A DNA stretch of 64,000 nt from Mycolicibacterium frederiksbergense (GCF_012223425.1 NZ_CP038799.1:4386249-4450248); one strand, 5' to 3'. Numbered from the stretch's first letter, positions 1-8,537 are shown. Notes: generated from the letters alone by a model not told the origin. Numbers and translations are program-made.

Positions 1-293
1 GGGTGCACGGTGCTGTGGATGGCGATGATGCCGCCGGGAGCCAGTCCGGCCAGCACACCGTGCTCGCCGGAGATCACCTCGCGGACATCGTCGTCGCCGA
101 CGACGCACAGACACACCAGATCACTTGCGGCGCCCAGTTCGGACGGCGTACCCGCCGTCTTGGCCGCGGTGTCCGCATAGGGCTCCAGCGACGCGGCGCG
201 ACGGGCCCACAGTGTCAGTTCGAAGCCGCCCTCGACGATGCGGCGGGCCATCGGCCCACCCTGACTACCCAGTCCGATGAATCCAACGCGCAT
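1..293 (-). CDS. NAD(P)-dependent 6-phosphogluconate/3-hydroxyisobutyrate dehydrogenase-like protein (3' end cut by window edge)
   Basis: The reverse strand from an ATG at 293 reads MRVGFIGLGSQGGPMARRI, a Rossmann GxGxxG nucleotide-binding start typical of beta-hydroxyacid dehydrogenases. It continues to an HSTV motif at the edge, which in this family belongs to the substrate-binding signature. About 97 residues are present; the family is usually near 290, so two thirds lie outside the window. Its start codon shares one base with the stop of the upstream alpha/beta hydrolase, so it is the last visible gene of the operon that begins with the NuoF-like gene. Family assignment is firm; substrate is unknown. 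Confidence 0.85.
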   Translation of the reverse strand, partial: MRVGFIGLGSQGGPMARRIVEGGFELTLWARRAASLEPYADTAAKTAGTPSELGAASDLVCLCVVGDDDVREVISGEHGVLAGLAPGGIIAIHSTVH

Positions 294-1168
294 CAACCAG
301 CCTCCGCTTCTTCGGCGCCACCGGCTCCGGCGGCGATACATTCTTCGACAAATGACAACACCCGAAGGTGGTAGATCTGCGCCGACAGTCCGACGCTGAG
401 ATTGTGCCCGCTATCCGGCATTTCGTGGACCGAAACCCTTGGCGCAGTGACGAACAGGCCGGCGATATCGGCCAGTGCCGATGCCGAGGTGTCCCAGACG
501 CGTTCGTGCTCGGCCGCGGTGTACTGGACGGGCACTCGCACCGCGGCGGCCAGTTCCGGGAAGTCCCGGCGCGACCAGTTGGCGGTCACCGGACCCTCGT
601 AGGCGACACCCGGCGCGGACAGCGCGCCGGTCAGCACCTCGGCCGGATACAGTTCCGCGGGCTCCCACAACAGTTCCCGCAGTCCGGCTGGCCGGCGTGT
701 CAACGTCGCCTGGCTGAGGATCTCCTTGGCGTCGGGACTGTAGCGCAGACCGGTCCCGGCGAGCTCGACGCCGATTGCGCCGGCGTCGGCGACCGTCATC
801 CGCAGTGCCAGTTCGCATCCCAGTGAATGAGCGAAGACGAAGATGCCCGCCCCACGCGGGCCGCCGGCCAGGATCTTGTCCACCGCGCCGGAGACGAGCG
901 CGACCCGGGCGGCCGGCTCAGCCATGGTGTCCTGGTACAGCGCCGACGCACCGTAACCAGGACGGTCCAGGGCGATCGCGGTGTAGCCGTGTGCCGCCGC
1001 GGTCCGCAGCAACGAGAGGTCGGGGCGACCGGGGCAGTCGAAGTATGCCGACGTTGTCGCGCCGCCGTGGATGGCGACGATCACCGCGCGTGGCTCGGGG
1101 ACTTCGGCGACCAGGGCGGACATCGGCACGGCGCCGATCATCACCACCCGGGGCCGTGGCTGAATCAT
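293..1168 (-). CDS. alpha/beta hydrolase
   Basis: A 291-residue alpha/beta hydrolase. An HGG oxyanion-hole motif is at residues 34-36, the nucleophile elbow is AHSLG with Ser115 (Ala replaces the usual first Gly), and DSGHNLS near residue 257 supplies a plausible catalytic His. ATG start; a GGGAG ribosome site precedes it in a purine-rich 71-base gap after the DUF35-thiolase gene. The gene overlaps the downstream dehydrogenase by one base. It probably hydrolyses an ester, thioester or C-C bond in the same pathway; nothing in the sequence fixes the substrate. Confidence 0.85.
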   Translation of the reverse strand: MIQPRPRVVMIGAVPMSALVAEVPEPRAVIVAIHGGATTSAYFDCPGRPDLSLLRTAAAHGYTAIALDRPGYGASALYQDTMAEPAARVALVSGAVDKILAGGPRGAGIFVFAHSLGCELALRMTVADAGAIGVELAGTGLRYSPDAKEILSQATLTRRPAGLRELLWEPAELYPAEVLTGALSAPGVAYEGPVTANWSRRDFPELAAAVRVPVQYTAAEHERVWDTSASALADIAGLFVTAPRVSVHEMPDSGHNLSVGLSAQIYHLRVLSFVEECIAAGAGGAEEAEAG

Positions 1169-1239
1169 TGCTCGGCTCCCGCTCGCTCCGGTCCTCGCTC
1201 GTACCTCGCTGCGATCCTCACTCCCGCTCGCCTTCGCAA

Positions 1240-2898
1240 CTAGTCATCGGTCCGCAGCAGCAGCACACCACTGGGGGTCAGCCCGCCGCTGCTGGCCACC
1301 GCGACCTTGGCATCGGCGACCTGACGTTCACCGGCGTGCCCGCGCAGTTGGGTGACGGCCTCATGGATGAGCCCCATTCCGTGGGTCCGGCCGTGCGAGA
1401 GCTGACCGCCGTGGGTGTTCAGTGGGATGACGCCGTCACGGGCGATGGCGTGACCGCCGTCCAGGAAATCCTTGGCCTCACCGATACCGCAGAAGCCGAG
1501 CGCCTCCAGCCAGGAAAGACAGTTGAAGGTGAAGCCGTCATAGAGCTCGGCGACGTCGACGTCGCTGGGCCGCAAGGACGTTCGCGACCACAGGTGCGCG
1601 GACTGGCCGAGCACCTGCGGTTCGTGGGTCAGTGTGGTCTGATCCCAGTCGAGGCGTTCGATGATCTGGGTGCCGACGGCCTCGACCCGGATGGGTTTCT
1701 GCGGCAGGTCGCGTGCCAGGTCGACGGCCGAGACGATGACGGCGACCGCACCGTCGCACGGCACATCGCAGTCATACAGCCCGAACGGGGTGGTGATCAT
1801 CCGCGCGGACAGATAGTCGTCCATGGTCATCGGGTCGCGGTAGATGGCCGTCGGGTTGAGCGCGGCGTTGGCGCGCTGGTTCAGCGCGATCCAGCCGAGC
1901 GTCTCGCGGGTGGTGCCGTAGCGATGGAAGTGCCGGGAGGCGTTCTGCGCCAACGTGTGCGCCGCCGAGATACCGCCGAAGGGCTGTTGCCAGCCGTTAG
2001 CGCGGGCGCCGCCCGGCGGGGACATCTTGCCTTCCTTCATCAGCTGCTGGAAGGTGGCCTCCCACAGCGTCCGGAAGCACAGCACGTGGCGGGCCATCCC
2101 GGTGGCGACGGCCATCATCGCGGCGATGACCGATCCGCCGGGGCCGAACGTGTCCATGCCGCCGTTGATCCAGGTCGGCCGCAGACCGAGCGCGCCCTCG
2201 AGCGCGCTGACACCGCCTTCGCCCATGCCGGCGATGTCCAACCCCGGATAGGTGGACAGTCCGTCGATATCGTCGAAGGTCAGACCGGCGTCGGCGACGG
2301 CGGCCTCGCACGCCTCGATGGTCAGCGACAGCGGCGCCGCCATCAGTCGCCGCCCGAGCCGGGATGCGCCGATGCCGGTGATGGCCGCCTTGTCCTCGAA
2401 CTTCTCAACCCCCAGCATCGGCCGCACGTGCTTGGCGAAATCCGTTGGCGGGATCAGGTCTTCGGGCAGCGCCGTCTCGGCGTCGGGGTCACTCGCCGGG
2501 ATGAACACCGGCAGCCAGACATCATCGACATGCTGGAAGGCCACCTCGACGGGCTGGCCGATCTCCAGGGCGTCGGCATCGCAGTCGACGATGTTGGTGG
2601 TCAGCCGGACCCGGGGGTCCTCCAGGATGGCGACCTCGGCGATGACATACGGCGGGGGCAGATCGGGAAAGCCGAAGCGGTGGTTGACGCTGAAGCCCGA
2701 TAGCGTGGCCCGTCCCGACACGACCCGCACGCCCAGGTCATGGCTGCGGCAGTACCGGCAGATGGGTGCCGGCGGATGGATCAGCGCCTTGCAGGCCTGG
2801 CACTCCTGGATGCGTAACTGTCCGTCAGCGCCCGAAGTCCAGAAGAACTCGTTCTGCACCGTGAGTTGGGGCAGTGGCCGGCCGGGTATGGCGGACAA
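1240..2898 (-). CDS. DUF35 (Zn-ribbon/OB-fold)-thiolase fusion, predicted CoA-thioester retro-aldolase
   Basis: A 552-residue two-part protein. Residues 1-150 form a DUF35 module with a four-Cys rubredoxin-like zinc ribbon (C33, C36, C47, C50) and an OB-fold. Residues 165-552 form an SCP2-type thiolase domain. Where catalytic thiolases carry the nucleophilic Cys, this protein reads INGGMDTFGPGGS, with no Cys. That recalls Ltp2, the Cys-less thiolase homologue that works with the DUF35 domain of ChsH2 as a side-chain aldolase in steroid breakdown; here both halves are one polypeptide. TTG start with AAGGAG six bases upstream, one base after the ferredoxin stop. Aldolase activity is inferred; the domain structure is seen. 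Confidence 0.88.
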   Translation of the reverse strand: MSAIPGRPLPQLTVQNEFFWTSGADGQLRIQECQACKALIHPPAPICRYCRSHDLGVRVVSGRATLSGFSVNHRFGFPDLPPPYVIAEVAILEDPRVRLTTNIVDCDADALEIGQPVEVAFQHVDDVWLPVFIPASDPDAETALPEDLIPPTDFAKHVRPMLGVEKFEDKAAITGIGASRLGRRLMAAPLSLTIEACEAAVADAGLTFDDIDGLSTYPGLDIAGMGEGGVSALEGALGLRPTWINGGMDTFGPGGSVIAAMMAVATGMARHVLCFRTLWEATFQQLMKEGKMSPPGGARANGWQQPFGGISAAHTLAQNASRHFHRYGTTRETLGWIALNQRANAALNPTAIYRDPMTMDDYLSARMITTPFGLYDCDVPCDGAVAVIVSAVDLARDLPQKPIRVEAVGTQIIERLDWDQTTLTHEPQVLGQSAHLWSRTSLRPSDVDVAELYDGFTFNCLSWLEALGFCGIGEAKDFLDGGHAIARDGVIPLNTHGGQLSHGRTHGMGLIHEAVTQLRGHAGERQVADAKVAVASSGGLTPSGVLLLRTDD

Positions 2899-2899
2899 G

Positions 2900-3151
2900 T
2901 CAGCTCCTTGCTGTAGTGGCCGCGGGGTCGGCGGCGTGATCCCGGTCCTGCTGCACCGTCGGGATCTCGATGATGGCGTGTACCGGGCAGTCCAGCAGTG
3001 CGCGCATCACCGCATCGCGATCCTGTTCGGGCACCTCGCCGTTGCCCTCCAGGCAGGCGTAGCCCCAATCGTCGAGCGAGAAGTACGTCGGCGCGTGCTT
3101 GGCGCAGATACCGAACCCGTCGCACAGGGTCCTGTCGAGTTTGATCTTCAC
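2900..3151 (-). CDS. single-cluster (3Fe-4S type) ferredoxin
   Basis: An 83-residue acidic ferredoxin with C10, C16 and a distal C55-Pro. The position between C10 and C16 where a 4Fe-4S protein would have its second Cys is Phe13. Three Cys ligands suggest a 3Fe-4S cluster, as in actinobacterial P450 redox partners. GTG start; GTGA overlaps the stop of the NuoF-like gene by four bases, so the two are co-translated. It likely carries electrons from that NADH dehydrogenase to an oxygenase, possibly one of the two P450s in this window. The last 20 residues are a low-complexity Asp/Ala tail. Confidence 0.9.
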   Translation of the reverse strand: MKIKLDRTLCDGFGICAKHAPTYFSLDDWGYACLEGNGEVPEQDRDAVMRALLDCPVHAIIEIPTVQQDRDHAADPAATTARS

Positions 3152-4425
3152 GACACCGCCTCAACTTCGAAGGGACGCAAGGCCGAAAGCCCGGTGCAGT
3201 CGGCGCAACCGCCGTCGAGATGGCTTTCGACGAGTTCGGGGAACTGATCCAGCAGGCTCGCCGCGACATTGGCTGCACCGTCGAGCGTCGCGCAGGCACC
3301 CCGCCCGCGCAGCACCACCGACCAGCGACGCAGCCGCGCCACATCCTCGGCGGTGGCGGCGCCGTCGCGCAGCGCATCGGTGACCGCTGCCATCGCGGCG
3401 GTGCCGTTGAAGCAGGAACCACACTGCCCGGCGTTCTCCCGGTCGAAATAGGCAAGCACGGACGCGGCGACCGCGACCGGGCAGTCCTCGGTCAGCACCG
3501 CGATGGCGCCGCATCCGAGCCCACTGCCCAGAGCCCGCACCGATTCGTGGTCCAGGGTGGTGTCCACGATGGCCCGGTTGAGCAGACCGGCGAAGTACCC
3601 GCCCATCAACGCACCGGTCACCGACTCGGGATCAACTCCGTGCAGCACGAACAGATCGGCGGCCTTGGTGCCGTGCGGTAGTTCGTACAGTGCCGGTGGG
3701 CGGCCCGCGCCGGTGATGGTGGCCAGGAAGGTGCCCGGCGAGGACTGGGTACCGTACCTGCGGAACTCGGCCGGTCCGTTGCGCAGGATGAACGGCAGGT
3801 GCGACAGCGTCTCGACATTGCTCACCAGGGTTGGGTGGCCTGCGACGCCCACTTCGAATACGCGTGGTGGTTTGTCGGTCGGTTTGGCCGGTCCGCCGTT
3901 GATCACCCGGACCGCCGCCGACTCCTCGCCGGCGATATAGGTGGAGTCAACGGTCACCACGCTGACCTGTAGCCCTTCGAGTCGAGCGTCGGCGAGTGCC
4001 GACTCCACCGCGGTGGCGGCGTGCGGGTCGGAGACGTACACATAGCCGCGCTGGGCGCCGACGACCTCGGCGGCCAGTCGCAGGCCGTCGAGCACCAGGT
4101 GCGGCCGGTTGCGCAGCAGCCAGCGGTCTTTGACCGAAGCGGGCTCGCCCTCTTCGCCGTTGGCGATGACGACGGTCTGTTTGCCGGCACGTGCGGCGGC
4201 CCGCACCGTGCTCAGCTTGACCGACAACGGGAATGCGGCACCGCCGCGACCGAGCAGACCGGATGCTGCCACCGCGTCGAGCAGCACATCGGCATCGTCG
4301 ATCTGTTGATAGCCCCCGGCGCCCGCGTATTCGTCGAGGTCTTCCGGCACCGACGACGTCCGCAGCAGCCTGGGGGTGAGCCCGGGCCAGACATCGACTC
4401 TGAGATCGGTTGCGGTGGTAGTCAT
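3148..4425 (-). CDS. stand-alone NuoF-like NADH:acceptor oxidoreductase (51 kDa FMN/NADH subunit family)
   Basis: A 425-residue homologue of the NADH-binding subunit of complex I. The FMN/NADH motifs GRGGAAFP (residues 59-66) and NGEEGEP (89-95) are intact. The C-terminal cluster region has C335-G-S-C338 but lacks the third Cys of the usual CxxCxxC; a further Cys follows in GACATLDGA and CADC is near the C-terminus, so the N3-type 4Fe-4S site is altered. No nuoE or nuoG is nearby; a single-cluster ferredoxin follows with a four-base overlap. I infer a dedicated NADH-ferredoxin reductase. ATG start with a strong GGAAAGGAAG site. Confidence 0.88.
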   Translation of the reverse strand: MTTTATDLRVDVWPGLTPRLLRTSSVPEDLDEYAGAGGYQQIDDADVLLDAVAASGLLGRGGAAFPLSVKLSTVRAAARAGKQTVVIANGEEGEPASVKDRWLLRNRPHLVLDGLRLAAEVVGAQRGYVYVSDPHAATAVESALADARLEGLQVSVVTVDSTYIAGEESAAVRVINGGPAKPTDKPPRVFEVGVAGHPTLVSNVETLSHLPFILRNGPAEFRRYGTQSSPGTFLATITGAGRPPALYELPHGTKAADLFVLHGVDPESVTGALMGGYFAGLLNRAIVDTTLDHESVRALGSGLGCGAIAVLTEDCPVAVAASVLAYFDRENAGQCGSCFNGTAAMAAVTDALRDGAATAEDVARLRRWSVVLRGRGACATLDGAANVAASLLDQFPELVESHLDGGCADCTGLSALRPFEVEAVS

Positions 4426-4448
4426 GACCGGCGCTTCCTTTCCACCGT

Positions 4449-4454
4449 TAGGCT
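4449..4454 (+). promoter_or_regulatory. candidate -10 element for a leaderless transcript
   Basis: TAGGCT fits the mycobacterial TANNNT -10 and ends seven bases before the GTG at 4462. No ribosome site precedes that GTG, so the transcript probably starts at the start codon. The whole divergent spacer to the NuoF-like gene is only 36 bases. Confidence 0.45.
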
Positions 4455-4461
4455 GACGGCC

Positions 4462-4935
4462 GTGAGAACTGCGGTGGTGCGCGTCGAGGTGGACCCGACG
4501 GGGCGGCTGACGCCCGCACAGTTAACCGAGGGCATGGTGACGCTCCGGGGACTGTGCGGCCCTATCGGCGCCGACGTGATCGATGCGGATCTCTCGGTCA
4601 TGCCGGCCAACCGGCGTGAGGTCGAGGTGTTGTTGGCCGGTGATGATGCCGAGGCGCTGCGCAGTGCGGTGGTCACGTTGTGCGGCAAAGCATTCGGAAC
4701 CGAAGTGGCGCCCGGGGTGCTGACCTTCGTCAGTCGTGGCACCGATGACGACGCGCATGGCGTACTGGCCGGCTTCGGTCTGACCGGCGATGTACACCGG
4801 TATCCCAGCGGGCAGGGCTGGGACGTGGTCGAGGTGACGCTGCGCCGGGCGGATCTGGAGCGGGTTCCGGAAAGCCGGATTCACACCGCGCTGGAGGCGT
4901 CGCTGAACAGTGAGGTGCGGATCCTGTTGCAGTGA
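4462..4935 (+). CDS. conserved hypothetical protein, about 157 aa
   Basis: An open frame with strong GC3 encoding a 157-residue soluble protein that begins with GTG. I do not recognise the family. It has no signal peptide, membrane segment or obvious catalytic motif; it is acidic with alternating beta-like and helix-like stretches (TAVVRVEVDP; DDAEALRSAVVTLCG). It is divergent from the NuoF-like operon and its end lies five bases from the end of the convergent hydrolase gene. The frame stays open upstream to about 4021, but that part is antisense to the NuoF-like gene and is not counted. Confidence 0.7.
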   Translation: MRTAVVRVEVDPTGRLTPAQLTEGMVTLRGLCGPIGADVIDADLSVMPANRREVEVLLAGDDAEALRSAVVTLCGKAFGTEVAPGVLTFVSRGTDDDAHGVLAGFGLTGDVHRYPSGQGWDVVEVTLRRADLERVPESRIHTALEASLNSEVRILLQ

Positions 4936-4940
4936 GCTCA

Positions 4941-5855
4941 TCAGGATCCGTCCGGGGCGCCCAGGAAGTCCAGGATGGGCGGCGCCGCCTGCACCCAGGT
5001 GTCGAACAGGCAGAAATTCTTGCCGCCGCTCTGGGCGAACTTCTCTCCGGCCCGCTCCCAGGCGTCCTCGGGCCACGGCGGGTCGATCAGGGTGGAGCCC
5101 TTGATCAGGCAGCTCACTTCGAGCGAGGTTCGCTTGGGATGGTCCCAGTCGTTCTCGCCGCCCCGGATGATCAGGGTGGGCACGGTGATGTTGTCGAACA
5201 ACTCGTCGGGGACGCCGGGGATGGTCTGGCCGGGCTTGGGCACGTAGGCGTTCAGCCAGCGCAGCATCACCTTGAGATAGGCATCGGTGTCGAAGTCGAG
5301 CAGGCGCTGACGATTGGCCGGGTTTTGCTCGATGCGCTCGCGCCATTCCGGGACCTTGAGCAGTCCCTCGATGCCCAGGCCGCGCACCGCGAGGATGCTG
5401 GGCGTGACGTAGTGCCCGCCGAGTACGAAGGATCCGTACACGCCGCCGACGATGTTCCACACCACCAGTTTCCGGACGATCTCCGGGTACAGCATGGTGG
5501 TGATCATCGAGTCCCGTGCGCCGCCGGATCCACCGAGGATGTGGCACGGGCCCACACCGAGTTCGGTGATCAGCCGGAACAGCGTCTCGGCCCGCATGTG
5601 CGATTCGCTCAGGCCGTAGAACTGCACATCGGACTTGCCGCAATTGGGCCGGTCCCACAGCAATACCCGGTAACCGCCCGCGACCAGTGCCTCGGCCAGT
5701 GGCAGGAGTCCCGGGATGTCCTTGCTGAACCGTCCGCCCGGGGTGAGGGCGATGAATTCGCCGGTCTCACCCAGGATTTCGTAGACGACATTGCCGCCGT
5801 TGATCTCGATGGACTTCTCGCCGCCGGTCAGTGCCGGCCCGGTCTCTGCACTCAT
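4941..5855 (-). CDS. alpha/beta hydrolase (meta-cleavage hydrolase-like)
   Basis: A 304-residue alpha/beta hydrolase with TPGGR near residue 40, LLWDRPNCGKSD at 65-76 and nucleophile elbow GGSGGA with Ser110. IIRGGENDWDHP near residue 235 matches the strand carrying the acidic residue. I see no clear catalytic His near the C-terminus, where this family usually has a GH motif, so the catalytic set may be altered. It is the fourth gene of the amidohydrolase-amidohydrolase-Rieske-hydrolase operon; its ATG overlaps the Rieske stop by four bases. Cleavage of a ring-opened carbonyl product is plausible but unproven. Confidence 0.85.
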   Translation of the reverse strand: MSAETGPALTGGEKSIEINGGNVVYEILGETGEFIALTPGGRFSKDIPGLLPLAEALVAGGYRVLLWDRPNCGKSDVQFYGLSESHMRAETLFRLITELGVGPCHILGGSGGARDSMITTMLYPEIVRKLVVWNIVGGVYGSFVLGGHYVTPSILAVRGLGIEGLLKVPEWRERIEQNPANRQRLLDFDTDAYLKVMLRWLNAYVPKPGQTIPGVPDELFDNITVPTLIIRGGENDWDHPKRTSLEVSCLIKGSTLIDPPWPEDAWERAGEKFAQSGGKNFCLFDTWVQAAPPILDFLGAPDGS

Positions 5856-6253
5856 GCTTGCACCAGCACATCGTTACCGACCACCCGGACCGGGTAGGTG
5901 CGGATGCTCCACTCCGGTTTGACCGCGGTGGTGCCGGTGGCCAGTTCGAAACCCCACTGGTGCCATGGGCAGAAGATGTATTCCTTGTCGCGCACCATGA
6001 CTGCATCACCGGGCACGCTCTCGTCGACGATGTTGAGCCCGCGTGCGCGGCCCGAACACAGCGGGCCACCCTCATGCGGGCAGTAGTTCGCGATGGCATA
6101 GAAGGTGCCGTTGACGTTGTAGACGCCGACTCCGTGCCGGCCGATCGGCACGAGTTTGTGTGCGCCGTGCGGGATCTCGTCGACAGTGGCGACGATGTGC
6201 TCGCGTCCTTGTGCCAGGCGGGGCTCCCGCCCAGCCTCCGTGTCGTTGCTCAT
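5852..6253 (-). CDS. Rieske [2Fe-2S] ferredoxin-like protein
   Basis: A 133-residue single-domain Rieske protein. Cluster ligands are C58-P-H60 and C95-P-W-H98. The 34-residue spacing between the pairs is about twice that of ordinary oxygenase ferredoxins, but resembles a known small subclass with an insertion between CPHxGxPLC and CPWH. There is no oxygenase catalytic domain, so it is an electron carrier or a small cofactor protein for an oxygenase encoded elsewhere. It sits between an amidohydrolase (three-base gap) and a hydrolase (four-base overlap), all minus strand. Confidence 0.9.
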   Translation of the reverse strand: MSNDTEAGREPRLAQGREHIVATVDEIPHGAHKLVPIGRHGVGVYNVNGTFYAIANYCPHEGGPLCSGRARGLNIVDESVPGDAVMVRDKEYIFCPWHQWGFELATGTTAVKPEWSIRTYPVRVVGNDVLVQA

Positions 6254-6256
6254 GGG

Positions 6257-7402
6257 TTAGAAGACCCGAACCTGGCCCTCAAGGGCCGGCACAGTGCTCG
6301 GCACGTTGCGATAGGTCGACATCGCGTTGCGGAACATGATGGGTTCGCGGGCATGCTCGGGTAGGTGCTTGACCAGCCAGCGCGGATCGTCGAACGTCCA
6401 GTGTGGGTAATCGCTGCTGAACAACAGGATCTTTTCGCACTCCATCCACTCGAAGGCCCGGGTCAACTCGGTCTTGTCCTCCGGGTAGTCCAGCGGCTGG
6501 GTGGTGAACTTGATGTGGTCCTTGACGTACTCGCTGGGCTTGCGCTTGATGTCCACCCAGGACTTGCGGGCCTCATAGAGCGCGTCCATCCGCCACATCA
6601 GCGGCAGGATCCAGCTGAACGCGTGCTCGACGAAGACGATCTTGAGCGTCGGATGCCGGTCGAAGGTGCCGTCGAAGATCAGGCTCATCACCTGATTGGC
6701 CGCCAGCAGCGAGTAGGTGACCATGAAATCGTGGTTGTAGCTGGGCAATCCGACCGGCGGCATGGGCAGTTCGTCGTAGTGGCTGCGCGAAAGGTGGCAA
6801 CTGACCGGGATGTCGTGCTTGGCGGCCGCCGCCCAGATGGGGTCGTATTTGGGATTGCCCCACGACGGGCGTGGCTCGGCCTTGATGAGTATCTGCGACA
6901 TATAGGGGTGATCGGCCCAGCGCTCGATCTCCTCGACGCTCTTCTGCGGCTCCTCGATGGCCAGGCAGATCGACCCGCGCCAGCGCTCGTGCCAGTTGTT
7001 CTGGCTGTCCAGCCAGTGGTTGGCCTGCCAGTCGTTGAGCGCCATCGACATGGCGTGCTGCGCCTCAGGGATCCGCGCCGGGTAGGCGGCGGGCTCCAGG
7101 ATCGCGACGTCCGCGCCGGCCTCCATGATCAGCTGCTTGAAGGCCAGTTCAGGGTCGCTGCACGCGAACTCGCCGTCCGGCGGAAAGGCATCCAGGCGCA
7201 TCGCGTAGGAGTGCGCGTAATCCGGTGCGTCGTAGTAGATCTGGTCGCCGACCTTGTGCGTGCCGAAGTACTTGCTGCGCCAGGGCTCGGGAAGGTACTG
7301 GCCGAGCTCGCCTGAGCGCGGGGCCGGATGGACATCGGAGTCGACGCACCGCACGGCGATGCGCTCGGTGGCAGATACCCGCGGATTGGCTGTGGTGGTC
7401 AT
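6257..7402 (-). CDS. amidohydrolase-2 (ACMSD/resorcylate decarboxylase-like) family protein
   Basis: A 381-residue TIM-barrel metal-dependent hydrolase or decarboxylase. Metal-site motifs are DVHPAP near the N-terminus, CHLSRSH mid-protein and a late SSDYPHW carrying the conserved Asp. This superfamily includes nonoxidative decarboxylases and hydrolases acting on aromatic acids. The start at 7402 is chosen because GAGGAGG lies upstream and ATGACC fits the family N-terminus; the frame is open further upstream. It follows a second family member 22 bases away in the same operon, suggesting paralogues acting on related intermediates. Confidence 0.85.
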   Translation of the reverse strand: MTTTANPRVSATERIAVRCVDSDVHPAPRSGELGQYLPEPWRSKYFGTHKVGDQIYYDAPDYAHSYAMRLDAFPPDGEFACSDPELAFKQLIMEAGADVAILEPAAYPARIPEAQHAMSMALNDWQANHWLDSQNNWHERWRGSICLAIEEPQKSVEEIERWADHPYMSQILIKAEPRPSWGNPKYDPIWAAAAKHDIPVSCHLSRSHYDELPMPPVGLPSYNHDFMVTYSLLAANQVMSLIFDGTFDRHPTLKIVFVEHAFSWILPLMWRMDALYEARKSWVDIKRKPSEYVKDHIKFTTQPLDYPEDKTELTRAFEWMECEKILLFSSDYPHWTFDDPRWLVKHLPEHAREPIMFRNAMSTYRNVPSTVPALEGQVRVF

Positions 7403-7424
7403 GATGTGTGCCTCCTCGTTCCCT

Positions 7425-8537
7425 CTACTGTGCCTCGGCGGCGGACGCGATGACCGGGCTTTGGATCCCGTACAGCTCAGCCGCATTGCGCCAGCACAAT
7501 TTGTCGCGTTGCTCGGCGCTGTAGCTGCGCGGCACCGAGAGCTCGTTGAGCTGCCAGTGCGGATAGCTGGATCCGTACATCACCATGTCGTCCTTGCCGG
7601 TGAATCCAGCCCACTCGCCGGCGAAGTCGACGTCACCGGGTCCGTCCAGCGCGCCCTGCACGAAGTACACGTGGTTGGGGAGGTAGTCGCTGGGCATTTT
7701 CGGCGCCCACGGGGTCTGCTCGAGGTGGGGGCGGCCGAAGCAGTCCATCCGCCACATGAACGGCGTCAGCATGTCGGCAGCGCCGTCGGCCCAGACGAAC
7801 TTCAGCTCGGGCAACCGCTCGAAGACGCCCTCGGCGATCATGTTCATCAAGTGGTAGAGGAAGTTCATCGCCGTGAACCCGACGTACTGCTCGTAGGTTC
7901 GGGTGATTCCGTTCGGCGTCGGTGGCAGTGCCACGCCCGAGCCGACCTCGAAGTGCACCGATACCGGGAGCCCGGCGTCGACGGCGGCCTCCCACAGCGG
8001 CCAGAACTGTGGCTTTCCGTAGAGCTCGCGGGACTGCAGCGGAATGCCGAGTTGCACCACCTGCGGATGGTCCTTGTACTTGTCGATCTCGCGCAGCGCC
8101 CCGACGATGTCGTCGGGGTTGACCCGGATGGTGCCGCGGAAGCGATCACCGAACTCGTCATGCGCCAGCCAGCGCGTCACCATCATCTCGTTGTGCGCCG
8201 CGGCGATCGCGGAGCCGAGGTGACGGTCGGGCATGATGCCGCGCGTCATCGGATGCAGGATCGCGATGTCGACGCCGCGGTCGGTGAACAGGTGCTTGGC
8301 CACGACCGCGGGATCCGAGCCGGGGTACTGCCCGTCGGGGCCGGTGGTGCGGGTGGCGTACTCGCCGCCGGGAGCCCCGTACCAGTCCATCTCGTAGTCC
8401 GGGAAGCCCCGGCTGCTGAACGGTTCCTTGAGGAAGTTCTTGCGGAGGTCCTTGTTCGACGCGACGAAGATGTGCACGCTGGTGTCGATAACGGGGGTCA
8501 TCACGACGTTTCCCGCACCGTCCTGCAGTTCTTTCAC
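7425..8537 (-). CDS. amidohydrolase-2 family protein
   Basis: A 370-residue member of the ACMSD-like amidohydrolase family, first gene of a four-gene operon. It begins with a GTG at 8537 preceded by AAGGA at eight bases; an ATG at 8501 (MTPVIDTSVHIF) is the alternative and sits directly before the DTSVH metal motif. SVHFEVGSG and YGSSYPHWQ are the later metal-site strands. It is related to but diverged from the next gene. Upstream lies the divergent promoter shared with the acyl-CoA dehydrogenase pair, which carries two GAGAAT-type operators. Confidence 0.85.
   Translation of the reverse strand: MKELQDGAGNVVMTPVIDTSVHIFVASNKDLRKNFLKEPFSSRGFPDYEMDWYGAPGGEYATRTTGPDGQYPGSDPAVVAKHLFTDRGVDIAILHPMTRGIMPDRHLGSAIAAAHNEMMVTRWLAHDEFGDRFRGTIRVNPDDIVGALREIDKYKDHPQVVQLGIPLQSRELYGKPQFWPLWEAAVDAGLPVSVHFEVGSGVALPPTPNGITRTYEQYVGFTAMNFLYHLMNMIAEGVFERLPELKFVWADGAADMLTPFMWRMDCFGRPHLEQTPWAPKMPSDYLPNHVYFVQGALDGPGDVDFAGEWAGFTGKDDMVMYGSSYPHWQLNELSVPRSYSAEQRDKLCWRNAAELYGIQSPVIASAAEAQ

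Noticed and set aside
1170..1235. GAGCGAG/CGGGAG purine-rich repeats before the first hydrolase
   Set aside because: Such imperfect repeats are common between mycobacterial genes and show no palindrome or fold worth calling.
775..2703. A 642-codon plus-strand frame over the DUF35-thiolase gene
   Set aside because: Antisense shadow; the minus frame has clear domains, a ribosome site and operon spacing.
5852..6253. Doubled spacing between the two Rieske ligand pairs as a novelty
   Set aside because: A small Rieske subclass with CPHxGxPLC and a later CPWH already has this spacing.
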